A stretch of 64,000 nucleotides of DNA from contig JAVSMU010000001.1 of NCBI GenBank assembly GCA_032027045.1, positions 810,646 through 874,645 on the forward strand, written 5' to 3'. Within the stretch, counting starts at the first letter, position 1, and each line of letters opens with the position of its first letter. Origin of the DNA: Truepera sp. (GTDB lineage: Bacteria; Deinococcota; Deinococci; Deinococcales; Trueperaceae). Made by a program: the position numbers and the translations under genes. Below, piece by piece: positions 8,147 through 17,570 of this stretch. The notes beneath the pieces are model-generated. The model did no database searches. It saw nothing but the letters and a program-made list of their open reading frames with translations, and was not told the origin of the DNA.

Positions 8147-10804
8147 ATGACGCGAGAGCCAAGCAGAGAAGCACCATTCGAGGGAGAAGCCGCGGCCGAG
8201 CTGGCCAGCCGCTACGACCCCGCCGCCCTGGAGTCGCGCTGGGTCCGGAGGTGGGCCGAGCAGCCTTTCGTGGCGGACCCCCATAGCGACAAGGAACCCT
8301 TCTGCATCGTCATCCCGCCCCCCAACGTCACGGGCAACCTGCACCTGGGCCATGCGTTCGACAACACGATCATCGACGTCCTCATCCGCTTCAAGCGCAT
8401 GCAGGGGTTCGAGACCCTCTTCCAGCCGGGCACCGACCACGCTGGTATCAGCACGCAGGTGGTGGTCGAGCGCGCGCTCCGCGAGGAGGGTGGAAGCCGC
8501 CAGGAACTAGGACGGGAGCAGTTCGTCGAGCGTACGTGGGAGTGGAAGGAGCGCTACGGCGGCATCATCCTGGAGCAACTGCAGCGCCTCGGGGCCAGCG
8601 CCGACTGGACGCGCACCCGCTTCACCCTGGACGAGGGCCTTTCGCGCGCCGTGAGGCGGCAGTTCGTGGAGCTCTACCACGCGGGCCTCGTCTACCGCGG
8701 CGAGCGCATCGTGAACTGGGATCCCGTCAGCCGCACCGTGCTGTCGGACCTCGAGGTCGAGCGGGAGGAGAGGCGCGGCAAGCTCTACGAGCTGGCCTAC
8801 CCGTTCGAGGACGGCGGCGGCGAGCTCGTCGTCGCCACCGTGCGCCCGGAGACCATCTTCGCCGACGTGGCCGTCGCGCTGCACCCAGGCGACCCGCGCG
8901 CCACCTCCCTGGTGGGCAGGAGCGTGATCATCCCGCTGACCGGGCGTTCCGTGCCCGTCATCCTCGACGAGGCCGTCGAGTTGGGCTTCGGCACCGGGGC
9001 GCTCAAGATCACGCCGGCTCACGACCCGACGGACTTCGAGATCGGCCAGCGCCACGGGCTTCCCCACCCGAGCATCCTGGACCTGAGCGCGAGGCTGGTG
9101 GGCGACCTCGTTCCCGAGGAGTTCCGCGGCATGGACCGCTTCGAGGCCCGCGAGGCAGTCACGCGGCGCCTGGAGGCGGAGGGCTACTTGCGCGGCGTCC
9201 GCGACCACACGGTCGCCCTGGGACTGTCGCAGCGCACGGGTGAGCCCGTGGAACCGATCCTGTCTTTACAGTGGTTCTACGACACCGACTCGGTGGCCAA
9301 GCGGGTGCTCGAGGCGCTGGACGCGGGCGAGATCCGCATTCATCCCGAGCGTTACCTCAAGGTGAACAAGGACTGGTTGGCCAACATGCGCCACTGGACC
9401 ATCTCCCGCCAGCTCTGGTGGGGCCACCGGATACCCGCCTGGTACGACGAGGAAGGCAACATCTACGTGCCGTCGCCGGACGCCCCCGACCTCGACCCCC
9501 CGCAGGATCCCCGCTACGCGGGGAAGAACCTGGTGCAAGACGAGGACGTGTTCGACACCTGGTTCTCCTCGAACCTGTGGCCCTTCAGCACCCTCGGGTG
9601 GCCCGACGAGGACGATCCCTACCTGAAGAAGTTCTACCCGACGAGCGTGCTGGTGACGGGCTACGACATCCTGTTCTTCTGGGTCGCGCGCATGCAGATG
9701 GTCGCGTACCAGCTCACGGGCCAGCGGCCCTTCGACGACGTGCTGCTTCACGGCCTCGTACTCGACGCCAACGGGCAGAAGATGTCGAAGTCGAAGGGCA
9801 ACGGCATCGATCCCCTGGCGGTGATCGAGGAGCATGGCGCCGACGCGCTGCGCTTCGCCATGGGCCACGTGAGCACTGGTGGGCAGGACGTGCGCTGGGA
9901 CGATCGCCGCGTGGAGATGGGCCGCAACTACGCCACCAAGCTCTGGAACGCCGCGCGCTTCGCGATGCTCCACCTGACGGGTGACGAGGGCGAAGCGGTG
10001 CCGGAGGGGCTGGCCGACCGGTGGATCTTGAGCCGCTTGCAGCGCACAGTCCGTGACGTGACGGCAGCCCTGGACGCCTACGACCTGGGTGCCGCCACGC
10101 GCCTCGTGTACGACTTCACGTGGTCGGAGTTCTGCGACTGGTACTTAGAAGCCAGCAAGCCCGCCCTGAAGACGGAGGGCGCGGGCACCCGGGCCACCCT
10201 CAAACACGTGCTGGAGACGATCCTCAAGCTCCTTCACCCCCTGATGCCGTTCGTGACCTCGGAACTGTACGAGGGCCTGGGGCACGAGGTGCAACTCGCC
10301 CTCGAGGCCTGGCCCACCGCCACCGAAGGCCTGATCGACGAAGAGGCCGAAGCCGACTTCGCGCGGCTCCAGGCCGCCGTCGGGGCGGTGCGCAGCCTGC
10401 GCAGCGAGGCCGACCTGTCGCCCACGGCGTGGGTGAGCGTGGAGGTAAGCGGCGAGGGGGCGGCGCTCATCGAGCGCGAGGTGGCGGTCTTCGAGGGGCT
10501 GGCCAGGGCGCACCTGGCCGCGGCCGCCGGCGGTCCGGGCATCAGCCTCACGCTGCCGGGTCTGGAGGTGCGGCTGCCGCTGAGCGGCCAGGTGGCGTTG
10601 GACGAGTACCGCTCGCGGCTCGAGAAGCGCCTGGCGAAGCTGCTGGACGAGCTGGAGCGCGCCGAGCGCAAGCTTGCGAACGAGAAGTTCCTCGCGAGCG
10701 CCCCCGCGGAGGTCGTGGCCGAGGTGCGCCGACGCGCCGCGGAGGCGGCGGAAGTGAGCGCCCGCACCAGGGTCGTGCTGGCCCAACTGGTCGACGGGAG
10801 GTAG
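8147..10804 (+). CDS. valS: Valyl-tRNA synthetase
   Basis: An 885-residue class I synthetase that charges tRNA-Val. The HIGH-type motif is in PPPNVTGNLHLGHAF (about 58-71), the CP1 editing domain follows, and the KMSKS loop GQKMSKSKGNG is near residue 545. The anticodon-binding domain is followed by the C-terminal coiled coil typical of ValRS, which packs on the tRNA. ATG 8147 has the GGAGGAG site at the right distance, and upstream codons would run into the T-box. The gene is regulated by the T-box leader, so its expression should rise when uncharged tRNA-Val accumulates. The stop is 3 bases before hutH, so hutH may be co-transcribed. Confidence 0.97.
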   Translation: MTREPSREAPFEGEAAAELASRYDPAALESRWVRRWAEQPFVADPHSDKEPFCIVIPPPNVTGNLHLGHAFDNTIIDVLIRFKRMQGFETLFQPGTDHAGISTQVVVERALREEGGSRQELGREQFVERTWEWKERYGGIILEQLQRLGASADWTRTRFTLDEGLSRAVRRQFVELYHAGLVYRGERIVNWDPVSRTVLSDLEVEREERRGKLYELAYPFEDGGGELVVATVRPETIFADVAVALHPGDPRATSLVGRSVIIPLTGRSVPVILDEAVELGFGTGALKITPAHDPTDFEIGQRHGLPHPSILDLSARLVGDLVPEEFRGMDRFEAREAVTRRLEAEGYLRGVRDHTVALGLSQRTGEPVEPILSLQWFYDTDSVAKRVLEALDAGEIRIHPERYLKVNKDWLANMRHWTISRQLWWGHRIPAWYDEEGNIYVPSPDAPDLDPPQDPRYAGKNLVQDEDVFDTWFSSNLWPFSTLGWPDEDDPYLKKFYPTSVLVTGYDILFFWVARMQMVAYQLTGQRPFDDVLLHGLVLDANGQKMSKSKGNGIDPLAVIEEHGADALRFAMGHVSTGGQDVRWDDRRVEMGRNYATKLWNAARFAMLHLTGDEGEAVPEGLADRWILSRLQRTVRDVTAALDAYDLGAATRLVYDFTWSEFCDWYLEASKPALKTEGAGTRATLKHVLETILKLLHPLMPFVTSELYEGLGHEVQLALEAWPTATEGLIDEEAEADFARLQAAVGAVRSLRSEADLSPTAWVSVEVSGEGAALIEREVAVFEGLARAHLAAAAGGPGISLTLPGLEVRLPLSGQVALDEYRSRLEKRLAKLLDELERAERKLANEKFLASAPAEVVAEVRRRAAEAAEVSARTRVVLAQLVDGR

Positions 10805-10807
10805 CTG

Positions 10808-12352
10808 GTGAGCGAAGAGCCGTTCGTGCTCGGGACGGAACTGACCTTGGCGGCGCTCGAGCGCGTGGCCCGAGGGGGTGGTGCGGTCACGCTGCCGGCG
10901 CAGGTCAGGGCCCGCCTCGAGGAGAACCGCGGCTTCGTGGAGCGCCTGCTGGCAGAGGGCCAGACCGTCTACGGGGTGACGACGGGCTTCGGCCGCTTCG
11001 CCGCCACGCGCATCGCCGCGGCGGACGTGCGTGAGTTGCAGCGCAACCTGCTCCTGTCGCATTCCGTCGGCGTCGGCGAGCCCCTCTCCACCGAGGTCGT
11101 GCGCGCGATGCTGCTGCTGCGGGCGCAGTCCCTCGCCCTGGGCGCCTCCGGCGTGAGGCCCGTACTGGTTGAGGCGTTGCTCGGCCTGCTCGAGCGCGGA
11201 GTGCACCCGCTGGTGCCGGCGCAGGGGAGCGTCGGCGCCTCGGGCGACCTCGCGCCCCTCGCTCACATGGCCCTGGTGCTCATCGGCGAGGGAGAGGCGG
11301 AGCTGGGCGGCGAGTTGCTGCCCGGCCTCGAGGCGCTTACGCGCGCCGGGTTGAGCCCGATCACGCTCGAGGCGAAGGAGGGCCTGGCGCTCATCAACGG
11401 CACTCAGGCCATGACCGCCCTGCTGGGCCTGGCCGTGCTGGACGCGGGTAGGCTGCTGAACGTGGCCGAGATAGCCGCCGCCATGAGCGTGGAGGCCCTG
11501 CTCGGCAGCCACGCGCCCTTCGACCAGGCCGTCACGCGCCTGCGCCCGCACCCCGGGGCCGTCACGACGTCCGCCAACATGCGGGCGTTGCTGGCGGAGT
11601 CGGAGGTGGTCGCCTCGCACGCCGACTGCGGCCGCGTGCAAGACCCGTACTCGTTGCGCGCCGTGCCGCAAGTGCATGGCGCCTCGCGTGACGCCGTGGC
11701 GCACGTCCGCAGCGTGGTGGACGTCGAGTTGCGGTCGGTGACCGACAACCCGCTCGTGATCACGGACGAGCCGGGGGGAGCGGCGCGGGTCATCAGTGCG
11801 GGCAACTTCCACGGCCAGCCGCTGGCGCTGGCCGCCGACTTCGCGGCCATCGCGCTCGCCGAACTCGCGAACGTGTCGGAGCGGCGCGTCGAACAGCTCG
11901 TCAACCCCGCCCTCTCGAACCTGCCGGGCTTCCTCACGGAGCACGGCGGCCTCAACTCCGGGCTGATGGTGGCGCAGTACCTGGCGGCAGCGCTGGTGAG
12001 CGAGAACAAGGTGCTGGCCCACCCCGCCTCGGTGGACTCGATCCCGACCAGCGCCAACCAGGAGGATCACGTGTCGATGGGCGCGCACGCCAGCCGCAAG
12101 CTCCTGAGCGTGCTGGCCAACGTCCGTTACGTGCTCGCCGTCGAGCTGCTGGCGGCGGCGCAGGGCCTGGACTTCAGGGCGCCGCTCAGGCCGGGGAAGG
12201 GCGTGGCGGCGGCGCATCGGCACCTCCGCTCGCGGGTCCCGCACCTGGGCGCCGACCGCTACCTGAAGCCCGACATCGAGGCCGTTCACGGTGCCATCGT
12301 CGACGGCAGCCTGCTGGCGGCCGTCACGCAGGCGGGCGTGGTGCTCACGTGA
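10808..12352 (+). CDS. hutH: Histidine ammonia-lyase
   Basis: A 514-residue lyase that removes ammonia from histidine to give trans-urocanate, the first step of histidine breakdown. The Ala-Ser-Gly triplet that cyclises to the MIO cofactor is in GSVGASGDLAPLAHM (about 139-153). VYGVTTGFG and the QEDHVSMGAHA stretch are also typical. GTG 10808 overlaps no gene but follows the GGGAGGT site that spans the valS stop. The stop overlaps the hutG start by 4 bases (GTGA). The position right behind T-box-controlled valS is unusual, and would place a catabolic gene under an aminoacylation sensor unless it has its own promoter. Confidence 0.96.
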   Translation: MSEEPFVLGTELTLAALERVARGGGAVTLPAQVRARLEENRGFVERLLAEGQTVYGVTTGFGRFAATRIAAADVRELQRNLLLSHSVGVGEPLSTEVVRAMLLLRAQSLALGASGVRPVLVEALLGLLERGVHPLVPAQGSVGASGDLAPLAHMALVLIGEGEAELGGELLPGLEALTRAGLSPITLEAKEGLALINGTQAMTALLGLAVLDAGRLLNVAEIAAAMSVEALLGSHAPFDQAVTRLRPHPGAVTTSANMRALLAESEVVASHADCGRVQDPYSLRAVPQVHGASRDAVAHVRSVVDVELRSVTDNPLVITDEPGGAARVISAGNFHGQPLALAADFAAIALAELANVSERRVEQLVNPALSNLPGFLTEHGGLNSGLMVAQYLAAALVSENKVLAHPASVDSIPTSANQEDHVSMGAHASRKLLSVLANVRYVLAVELLAAAQGLDFRAPLRPGKGVAAAHRHLRSRVPHLGADRYLKPDIEAVHGAIVDGSLLAAVTQAGVVLT

Positions 12353-13311
12353 GCGGCGACGAACGGCACCTCGAACTGCCGTTCACCGGGCCCGCGACGT
12401 TCTTCAAGGCGCCCCACGTGCCGGCCCTAGAGCTCCACCGCACCGGCGGGCGCTTCGACGTGGGGATACTGGGCGTGCCCTTCGACTTCGCGGTCGGCTT
12501 CAGGCCGGGCGCGCGCTTCGCCCCAGCCGCGGTGCGCGCCGCTAGCGGACGGTACGCCGTGCCGCCCTCCGGCTACTACGACTTCGAGACCGACTCGTAT
12601 TCGCTGGGAGGCGCGCGGCTGGTAGACGCGGGAGACGTCGACGTGGCGCAACTCGAGACCGCGGAGAGCCATGACCGGATCACCGCCGCGGCCAGGGCGC
12701 TGCGGGCCGCCGTGGCACTACCGCTCTTCGTCGGCGGCGATCATTCCGTGAGCTACCCCTTGTTGCGTGCCTTCGACGAGGTGCGTCGGCTGCACGTGGT
12801 GCAGTTGGACGCCCACTTGGATTACTCCGATTCGAGGAACGCCACGCGGTGGGCCAACTCGAGCCCGTTCCGGCGGGCGGTGGAGGCGCTACCCGAACTC
12901 GTCCACGTGACCGTGGTGGGGCTGCGCGGTGTGAGGGCCGACCCCGAGGCGTTCGCGGCTGCGCGCTCCAGGGGCCACGAACTGATAGCTGCCCGCGCCG
13001 TGCACGCCGCCATCACCGACGTGGTGGACAGGCTCCCCAAGGGCGAGAACGTCTACCTGAGCATCGACGTGGACGCCCTCGACGCGGCCGAGTTGCCGGG
13101 CACTGGCAGCCCCGAGCCCGAGGGCCTCAGCTACGGACAGGCGCGAGACCTCGTCGTGGCCACGGTGCGGCGCAACGAGCTGGTCGGAGTGGACCTCATG
13201 GAGCTGGCCCCGGAACTCGACCCCACGGGGCGCAGCGCCCTCCTGAGTGCCCGCCTGTTGGCCGAGACGCTGGAGGCGTGGTGGCGCGTCCGTGCCGAGT
13301 CCGGCGCGTAA
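12349..13311 (+). CDS. hutG: Ureohydrolase, probable formimidoylglutamase
   Basis: A 320-residue member of the arginase/agmatinase family. The binuclear manganese ligands are visible in GGDHSVSYPLL, QLDAHLDYSD and SIDVDALDAAELPGTGSPEPEG. In this context, coupled to hutH by a GTGA overlap, the likely reaction is hydrolysis of N-formimidoyl-L-glutamate to glutamate and formamide, closing a four-enzyme histidine pathway with hutU and hutI across the repeat. Sequence alone does not separate HutG from agmatinase or guanidinobutyrase in this family, so the assignment leans on the neighbours. The gene ends at the start of a non-coding repeat tract facing hutI. Confidence 0.85.
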   Translation: MSGDERHLELPFTGPATFFKAPHVPALELHRTGGRFDVGILGVPFDFAVGFRPGARFAPAAVRAASGRYAVPPSGYYDFETDSYSLGGARLVDAGDVDVAQLETAESHDRITAAARALRAAVALPLFVGGDHSVSYPLLRAFDEVRRLHVVQLDAHLDYSDSRNATRWANSSPFRRAVEALPELVHVTVVGLRGVRADPEAFAAARSRGHELIAARAVHAAITDVVDRLPKGENVYLSIDVDALDAAELPGTGSPEPEGLSYGQARDLVVATVRRNELVGVDLMELAPELDPTGRSALLSARLLAETLEAWWRVRAESGA

Positions 13312-13334
13312 GTAGCTGGGCGAGTGTCCGAGGC

Positions 13335-13478
13335 CGGACGCGACGAGGGCCGGTCGCCACAATGATCGGGCGCCACGAAGGCCGGGCGCCACGAGGGCCG
13401 GGCGCCACGAGGGACGGGCGCCACGAGGGCCGGGCGCCACGAGGGACGGGCGCCACGAGGGCCGCGGACCACGAACGC
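13335..13478. repeat. 16-bp tandem repeat between convergent hutG and hutI
   Basis: About seven units of 16 bp from 13367 to 13478 with consensus CGGGCGCCACGAGGGC, preceded by two more diverged units from about 13335. Units alternate between endings GGGC and GGGA, and each contains the palindrome GGCGCC. Because 16 is not a multiple of three, long open frames arise on the minus strand but are not genes. The tract fills the 179 bases between the two stop codons. It could act as a transcription stop for both sides or simply be a minisatellite. Confidence 0.9.
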
Positions 13479-13490
13479 CGGTGTGGGTCC

Positions 13491-14705
13491 TCAGCCGTCC
13501 TTGCGCCATACGGTGCGCCCGCCGATGACCATCTCCTTGAGCGACGGCGACCCCCACGTGTAGAGCGGAGTGAGCGCCTTGGGTGAGTCGATCACGAGGT
13601 AGTCGGCGACGGACCCCACGGCGAGGTTGCCCCACTCGGGCCGGTCCAGCGCGAGCCCGGCGTTGGCGGTTCCGGCCACGAGCGCCTCCTCGACGCTCAA
13701 CCCCCAGATCGCCACGGCCAGCTGTAGGACGAGCAGCAGCCCGAACACCGGGGAGGAGCCCGGGTTGTGGTCCGACGCCACCGCCACCCTCACACCACTG
13801 GCCCTCACCGTGGCGATCTCCGGCATCGGGCGCTTGAGCAGCAGTGCGGCCACCGGCAAGAACGTCGCGACGGTGCCGGCAGCGGCGAGTGCCGCCAGGT
13901 CCTCGGCGGTAGCCAGCTCCAGGTGGTCGGCCGAGACGCCCCCCAGCTCCGCTACCAGCCGTGCCGCGCCCGTGTGGGTGAGTTGCTCGGCGTGCGCCTT
14001 CACCTTCAACCCGTAGGTGAGCGCCGCCTCGAGGATGCGGCGCGTCTCGGCCAGGGTGAAGGCGCCCTCGTCGCAGAAGACGTCGACGGCATCGGCCAGC
14101 CCAAGCCGCGCGGCCTCGGGCAGGGTCTCGCTCAAGAAGCGCTCCAGGTAGTCGCCGCGCGGCAGGTGCTTGTCGGGCACGTGCGCCAGTAGCGTGGTCG
14201 TGACCCGTTGGGAGCCCTCCTCGCCCAGGCGGCGCGCCACGCGCAACATGCGCAACTCCCCCTCGGTGCTCAGCCCGTAGCCCGACTTGATCTCGAGGGC
14301 GGTAACCCCGCCGCGCAGGAAGGCACCCGCGCGCCGCCTCGCGAGCATGAGCAGCGTGGGCTCGGAGGCGTCGTTGGTGGCGGCCACGGTCTCGTGGATC
14401 CCGCCGCCCGCCGCCAGGATTTCCGCGTAGCTTGCGCCGCGGGCCCGCAACAGGTACTCCTCCAGCCGATCGCCGGCCCAGATCAGGTGCGTGTGGCTGT
14501 CGACCAGGCCCGGTATGACCGCGTTACCGCCAAGGTCGACGCCGGGCCAGCCCGCGAACGGTAGCGGTACGGCCGCCTCCGCGCCGACCCATGCCACCCG
14601 CCCGTCCGCCACGGCCATGGCCGCGTTCGGCACGGCATCGTGGGGCGTGTACAGCTCGCTGATGCCCTTGACCAGCGTGCCTGTAGTGGCGGCGGCGTCG
14701 CTCAT
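13491..14705 (-). CDS. hutI: Imidazolonepropionase
   Basis: A 404-residue amidohydrolase that opens the imidazolone ring of 4-imidazolone-5-propanoate to give N-formimidoyl-L-glutamate, the third step of histidine breakdown. The metal-binding HxH is in VDSHTHLIWAGDR, with later catalytic His and Asp in LLAHVPD and VASDHNPGSSP. The whole length matches the family. ATG 14705 follows a GAGGAGAG site. The gene lies 36 bases downstream of hutU on the same strand, so hutU-hutI form one operon facing hutH-hutG. Both halves together give the full route from histidine to glutamate. Confidence 0.96.
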   Translation of the reverse strand: MSDAAATTGTLVKGISELYTPHDAVPNAAMAVADGRVAWVGAEAAVPLPFAGWPGVDLGGNAVIPGLVDSHTHLIWAGDRLEEYLLRARGASYAEILAAGGGIHETVAATNDASEPTLLMLARRRAGAFLRGGVTALEIKSGYGLSTEGELRMLRVARRLGEEGSQRVTTTLLAHVPDKHLPRGDYLERFLSETLPEAARLGLADAVDVFCDEGAFTLAETRRILEAALTYGLKVKAHAEQLTHTGAARLVAELGGVSADHLELATAEDLAALAAAGTVATFLPVAALLLKRPMPEIATVRASGVRVAVASDHNPGSSPVFGLLLVLQLAVAIWGLSVEEALVAGTANAGLALDRPEWGNLAVGSVADYLVIDSPKALTPLYTWGSPSLKEMVIGGRTVWRKDG

Positions 14706-14741
14706 GTGCTCTCCTCGCTCCTCATGCGTTCCCCTCGCTGA

Positions 14742-16424
14742 TCAGAGGTTCTCCCCGTCCGTCACGCCGGGCAGGTCCATGCCGCGCGCCCGGGCCGTTT
14801 CGATCGCGGCCGGGTAACCGGCGTCGGCGTGGCGCATCACGCCCGTACCCGGGTCGTTGAGGAGCACGCGTCCGATACGCTCGGCCGCGTCAGACGTACC
14901 GTCGGCGACGCACACCTGACCGGCATGCAGGCTGTAACCCATGCCCACGCCGCCGCCATGGTGGAAGCTCACCCAGCCCGCGCCGCTCACGGCGTTCAGG
15001 GCGAAGTTGAGTAGCGCCCAGTCGGCAACCGCGTCCGAACCGTCGCGCATGGCCTCGGTCTCGCGGTACGGGCTCGCCACCGAGCCGGCGTCGAGGTGAT
15101 CGCGTCCGATCACGATGGGCGCCTTCAACTCGCCCTTCGCCACCATCTCGTTGAGGCGCAAGCCGGCCCGGTCGCGCTCGCCGTAGCCCAGCCAGCAGAT
15201 GCGCGCCGGCAGCCCTTGGAACGCGAACTTGTCGACGCCCTCCGTGAGCCAACGCCGCAAGCCCTCGTCCTCGGGGAAGAGCTCGAGCATGGCCCGGTCG
15301 GTGCGGCGGATGTCCTCGGGGTCGCCCGATAGCGCCACCCAGCGGAAGGGGCCGCGGCCCTCGCAGAACTGGTCGCGGATGAACGCCGGTACGAAGCCGG
15401 GGTAGGAGAAAGCGTCGGGGAATCCGCCCTCCTGGGCGAACGCGCGCAGGTTGTTCCCGTAATCGAAGGCCACCGCGCCGCTGCGCGCCAGGTCGACGAT
15501 GGCGCTGCAGTGGCGAGCCATGGACTCCAGCACGCGCGCTCTGTAACGCACCGGATCGGCGTCGCGCGCGGCGCTCAGGTCCTCGTCGGGCGCGGCGACG
15601 GGCAGGTAGCCGTACATGGGGTCGTGCGCGCTCGTCTGGTCCGTCACCAGGTCGACCTTCACGCCGAGGCGAACGAGTTCGGGGAGGACCTCCGCGGCGT
15701 TGCCCAACAGGCCGACCGATAGTGGGAGCCGCCCCGCTCGTGCCTCCTCCACTCGCGCCAGCGCCGTGCGCAGGTCGAGGCTCATCTCGTCCAGGTAACC
15801 CGTCTCGAGCCTGCGGCGGATGCGCTGCGCGTCGGCCTCCACGACCAGCACCGCCCCGCCGTTGAGGGTCACGGCCAGCGGTTGCGCGCCGCCCATGCCG
15901 CCAAGGCCGGCGGTGACGGTCAGCGTCCCCGCCAGCGTGCCGCCGAAGTGGCGGCGAGCGGCCGCGGCGAACGTCTCGAAGGTGCCCTGCAAGATCCCCT
16001 GAGTGCCGATGTAGATCCAGGAACCGGCCGTCATCTGGCCGTACATCATGAGCCCCGCGGCATCTAGCCTGTCGAACTCCTCCCAGGTCGCCCACTTGGG
16101 CACCAGGTTGGAGTTCGCCAAGATCACGCGCGGCGCTTCGTGGGTGGTGCGGAAGACCCCGACGGGCTTGCCCGACTGCACCAGGAGCGTCTCGTCGTTC
16201 TCGAGCCGGTCGAGCGTCGCGACTATCCGCCGGTACGCGGCCCAGTCGCGAGCTGCGCGCCCGCGGCCGCCGTACACGACCAGCTCCTCCGGCTTCTCGG
16301 CGACCTCGGGGTCGAGGTTGTTCATCAGCATCCGCTTGGCGGCCTCTTGAATCCAGCCCTTGGCGGTGCGCTTGGCCCCCCGTGGGGCGCGGATGGGCCA
16401 CGTGGGCGGCGTTCCCAACGGCAT
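14742..16424 (-). CDS. hutU: Urocanate hydratase
   Basis: A 560-residue urocanase that adds water to urocanate using tightly bound NAD+ as an electrophile. Conserved segments include [22 protein letters not shown] (NAD site), YGNNLR and the C-terminal [22 protein letters not shown]. The length is normal for the family. ATG 16424 is chosen because it has GGAGG 7 nt upstream and gives the standard N-terminus; the longer open frame would overlap pstS. It is the first gene of the hutU-hutI unit and is divergent from pstS across a gap of 108 bases. Confidence 0.96.
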   Translation of the reverse strand: MPLGTPPTWPIRAPRGAKRTAKGWIQEAAKRMLMNNLDPEVAEKPEELVVYGGRGRAARDWAAYRRIVATLDRLENDETLLVQSGKPVGVFRTTHEAPRVILANSNLVPKWATWEEFDRLDAAGLMMYGQMTAGSWIYIGTQGILQGTFETFAAAARRHFGGTLAGTLTVTAGLGGMGGAQPLAVTLNGGAVLVVEADAQRIRRRLETGYLDEMSLDLRTALARVEEARAGRLPLSVGLLGNAAEVLPELVRLGVKVDLVTDQTSAHDPMYGYLPVAAPDEDLSAARDADPVRYRARVLESMARHCSAIVDLARSGAVAFDYGNNLRAFAQEGGFPDAFSYPGFVPAFIRDQFCEGRGPFRWVALSGDPEDIRRTDRAMLELFPEDEGLRRWLTEGVDKFAFQGLPARICWLGYGERDRAGLRLNEMVAKGELKAPIVIGRDHLDAGSVASPYRETEAMRDGSDAVADWALLNFALNAVSGAGWVSFHHGGGVGMGYSLHAGQVCVADGTSDAAERIGRVLLNDPGTGVMRHADAGYPAAIETARARGMDLPGVTDGENL

Positions 16425-16482
16425 GCGAGCCTCCTGGCAGGTAGCGAGTGTCCTCACGCCATTATCGCCCGGGCGCGGGACG

Positions 16483-16515
16483 CATGACGGACCCATGACG
16501 CACGACTCGTACCCT
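16483..16515 (+). promoter_or_regulatory. Possible Pho box and -10 upstream of pstS
   Basis: CATGACG occurs at 16483-16489 and again at 16494-16500, an exact 7-bp direct repeat with 11-bp period. This is the geometry of PhoB/PhoP sites, and the repeat resembles the reverse complement of the enterobacterial CTGTCAT unit. TACCCT at 16510-16515 sits ten bases further on, where a -10 box would be expected. No phoB/phoR gene is in the window. Confidence 0.4.
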
Positions 16516-16532
16516 CGGTTCCGGAGGAAGTC

Positions 16533-17513
16533 GTGGGCGCCCCCAGGCACGTGCTCAAACTAGCCGTGGTAGCCGCCGCCGCCGTCTTGGGCCTCGCCGC
16601 GGCGCGGGGCAACATCCGTGTCGACGGTTCCTCGACGGTCTTCCCGATATCGTTGGCCATGGCCGAGGAGTTCAGCATCGATCACCCCGAAACGCCCGTC
16701 TCCGTGGCCTTCTCGGGCACGGGAGGGGGCCTCTCCAAGTTGTGCGCGGGGGAGGTGGACATCGCGGACGCCAGCCGCGTGGTCACGCCGGCCGAACTCG
16801 AGAAGTGCGCGAGTAGGGGCATCGGCCTCATCGAGCTGCCCGTCGCCGCCGACGCCCTCACCGTGGTGGTCAACTCCGGAAACGACTTCGTCGAGTGTCT
16901 CACCGTGAGCGAGTTGCGGGCCATCTGGGAGCCCGGCTCCAAGGTCGAGTACTGGAGCCAGGTCCGCGACGGTTTTCCCGCTGTGCCCATCACCTTGTAC
17001 GGGCCCGGGACCGATAGCGGCACCTTCGAGTTCTTCACGCACGCCATCAACGGCCGGGTCGGCGCCAGCCGCACCGACTTCTTTCCCAGCGAGGACGACA
17101 ACGTCCTGGTTCAGGGGGTGGAGGGTGACGAGTACGCTCTCGGCTTCTTCGGCTACGCGTATTACGTCGAGAACGCCGGCCGGCTGCGTAGCCTCGCGGT
17201 CGACGCCGGCGCCGGCTGCGTGAAGCCCGACGCGCTCAGCATCGAAAGCAACGCCTACTCGCCCCTCTCCCGCCCCCTCTTCGTTTACGTGAGCAGCGCC
17301 GCGCTCGCCGCGAGGCCCGGAATCGCGGAGTTCATCGAGTACTACCTCGCGCCCGAGAACCGCGAGTTCATCGCCGACACCGGCTACGTCGCCTACCCGG
17401 ACGACGTGTACGAAGCGGTCGCCGCGCGCTTCGAGGCGGGGATCACTGGTACGGCGTTCGCCGGGTTCGAGCCGGGCGACAGCGTGCTCGAGGCCGTTCG
17501 CCGGCGTGAGTAG
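16533..17513 (+). CDS. pstS: Phosphate ABC transporter, periplasmic substrate-binding protein
   Basis: A 326-residue PstS that captures phosphate outside the membrane for the PstCAB transporter. A short basic N-terminus and hydrophobic stretch ([15 protein letters not shown]) form the signal peptide; there is no lipobox cysteine. Phosphate-binding signatures are [11 protein letters not shown] near the mature N-terminus, [22 protein letters not shown], and [17 protein letters not shown] 16533 has a GGAGG site 7 nt upstream. First gene of pstSCAB, 57 bases before pstC. A candidate Pho box upstream would fit induction by phosphate starvation. Confidence 0.95.
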   Translation: MGAPRHVLKLAVVAAAAVLGLAAARGNIRVDGSSTVFPISLAMAEEFSIDHPETPVSVAFSGTGGGLSKLCAGEVDIADASRVVTPAELEKCASRGIGLIELPVAADALTVVVNSGNDFVECLTVSELRAIWEPGSKVEYWSQVRDGFPAVPITLYGPGTDSGTFEFFTHAINGRVGASRTDFFPSEDDNVLVQGVEGDEYALGFFGYAYYVENAGRLRSLAVDAGAGCVKPDALSIESNAYSPLSRPLFVYVSSAALAARPGIAEFIEYYLAPENREFIADTGYVAYPDDVYEAVAARFEAGITGTAFAGFEPGDSVLEAVRRRE

Positions 17514-17570
17514 CCACCGGGCGCGCGCTCGAGCAGGGAGGGGACCGATCTCCGTGGAAGGCACGGTGCC

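Noticed and set aside
7807-8148. Minus-strand open frame over the valS leader
   Set aside because: The strand is the antisense of a T-box whose pairing is fully explained; no start signal.
13335-13478. CRISPR array
   Set aside because: Units are contiguous 16-mers without unique spacers and no cas gene is near.
13131-13635. Several long minus-strand open frames with repeated Ala-Pro-Ser-Trp-Arg-Pro
   Set aside because: They are translations of the 16-bp tandem repeat in several frames, have no start signal, and overlap hutG and hutI on the wrong strand.
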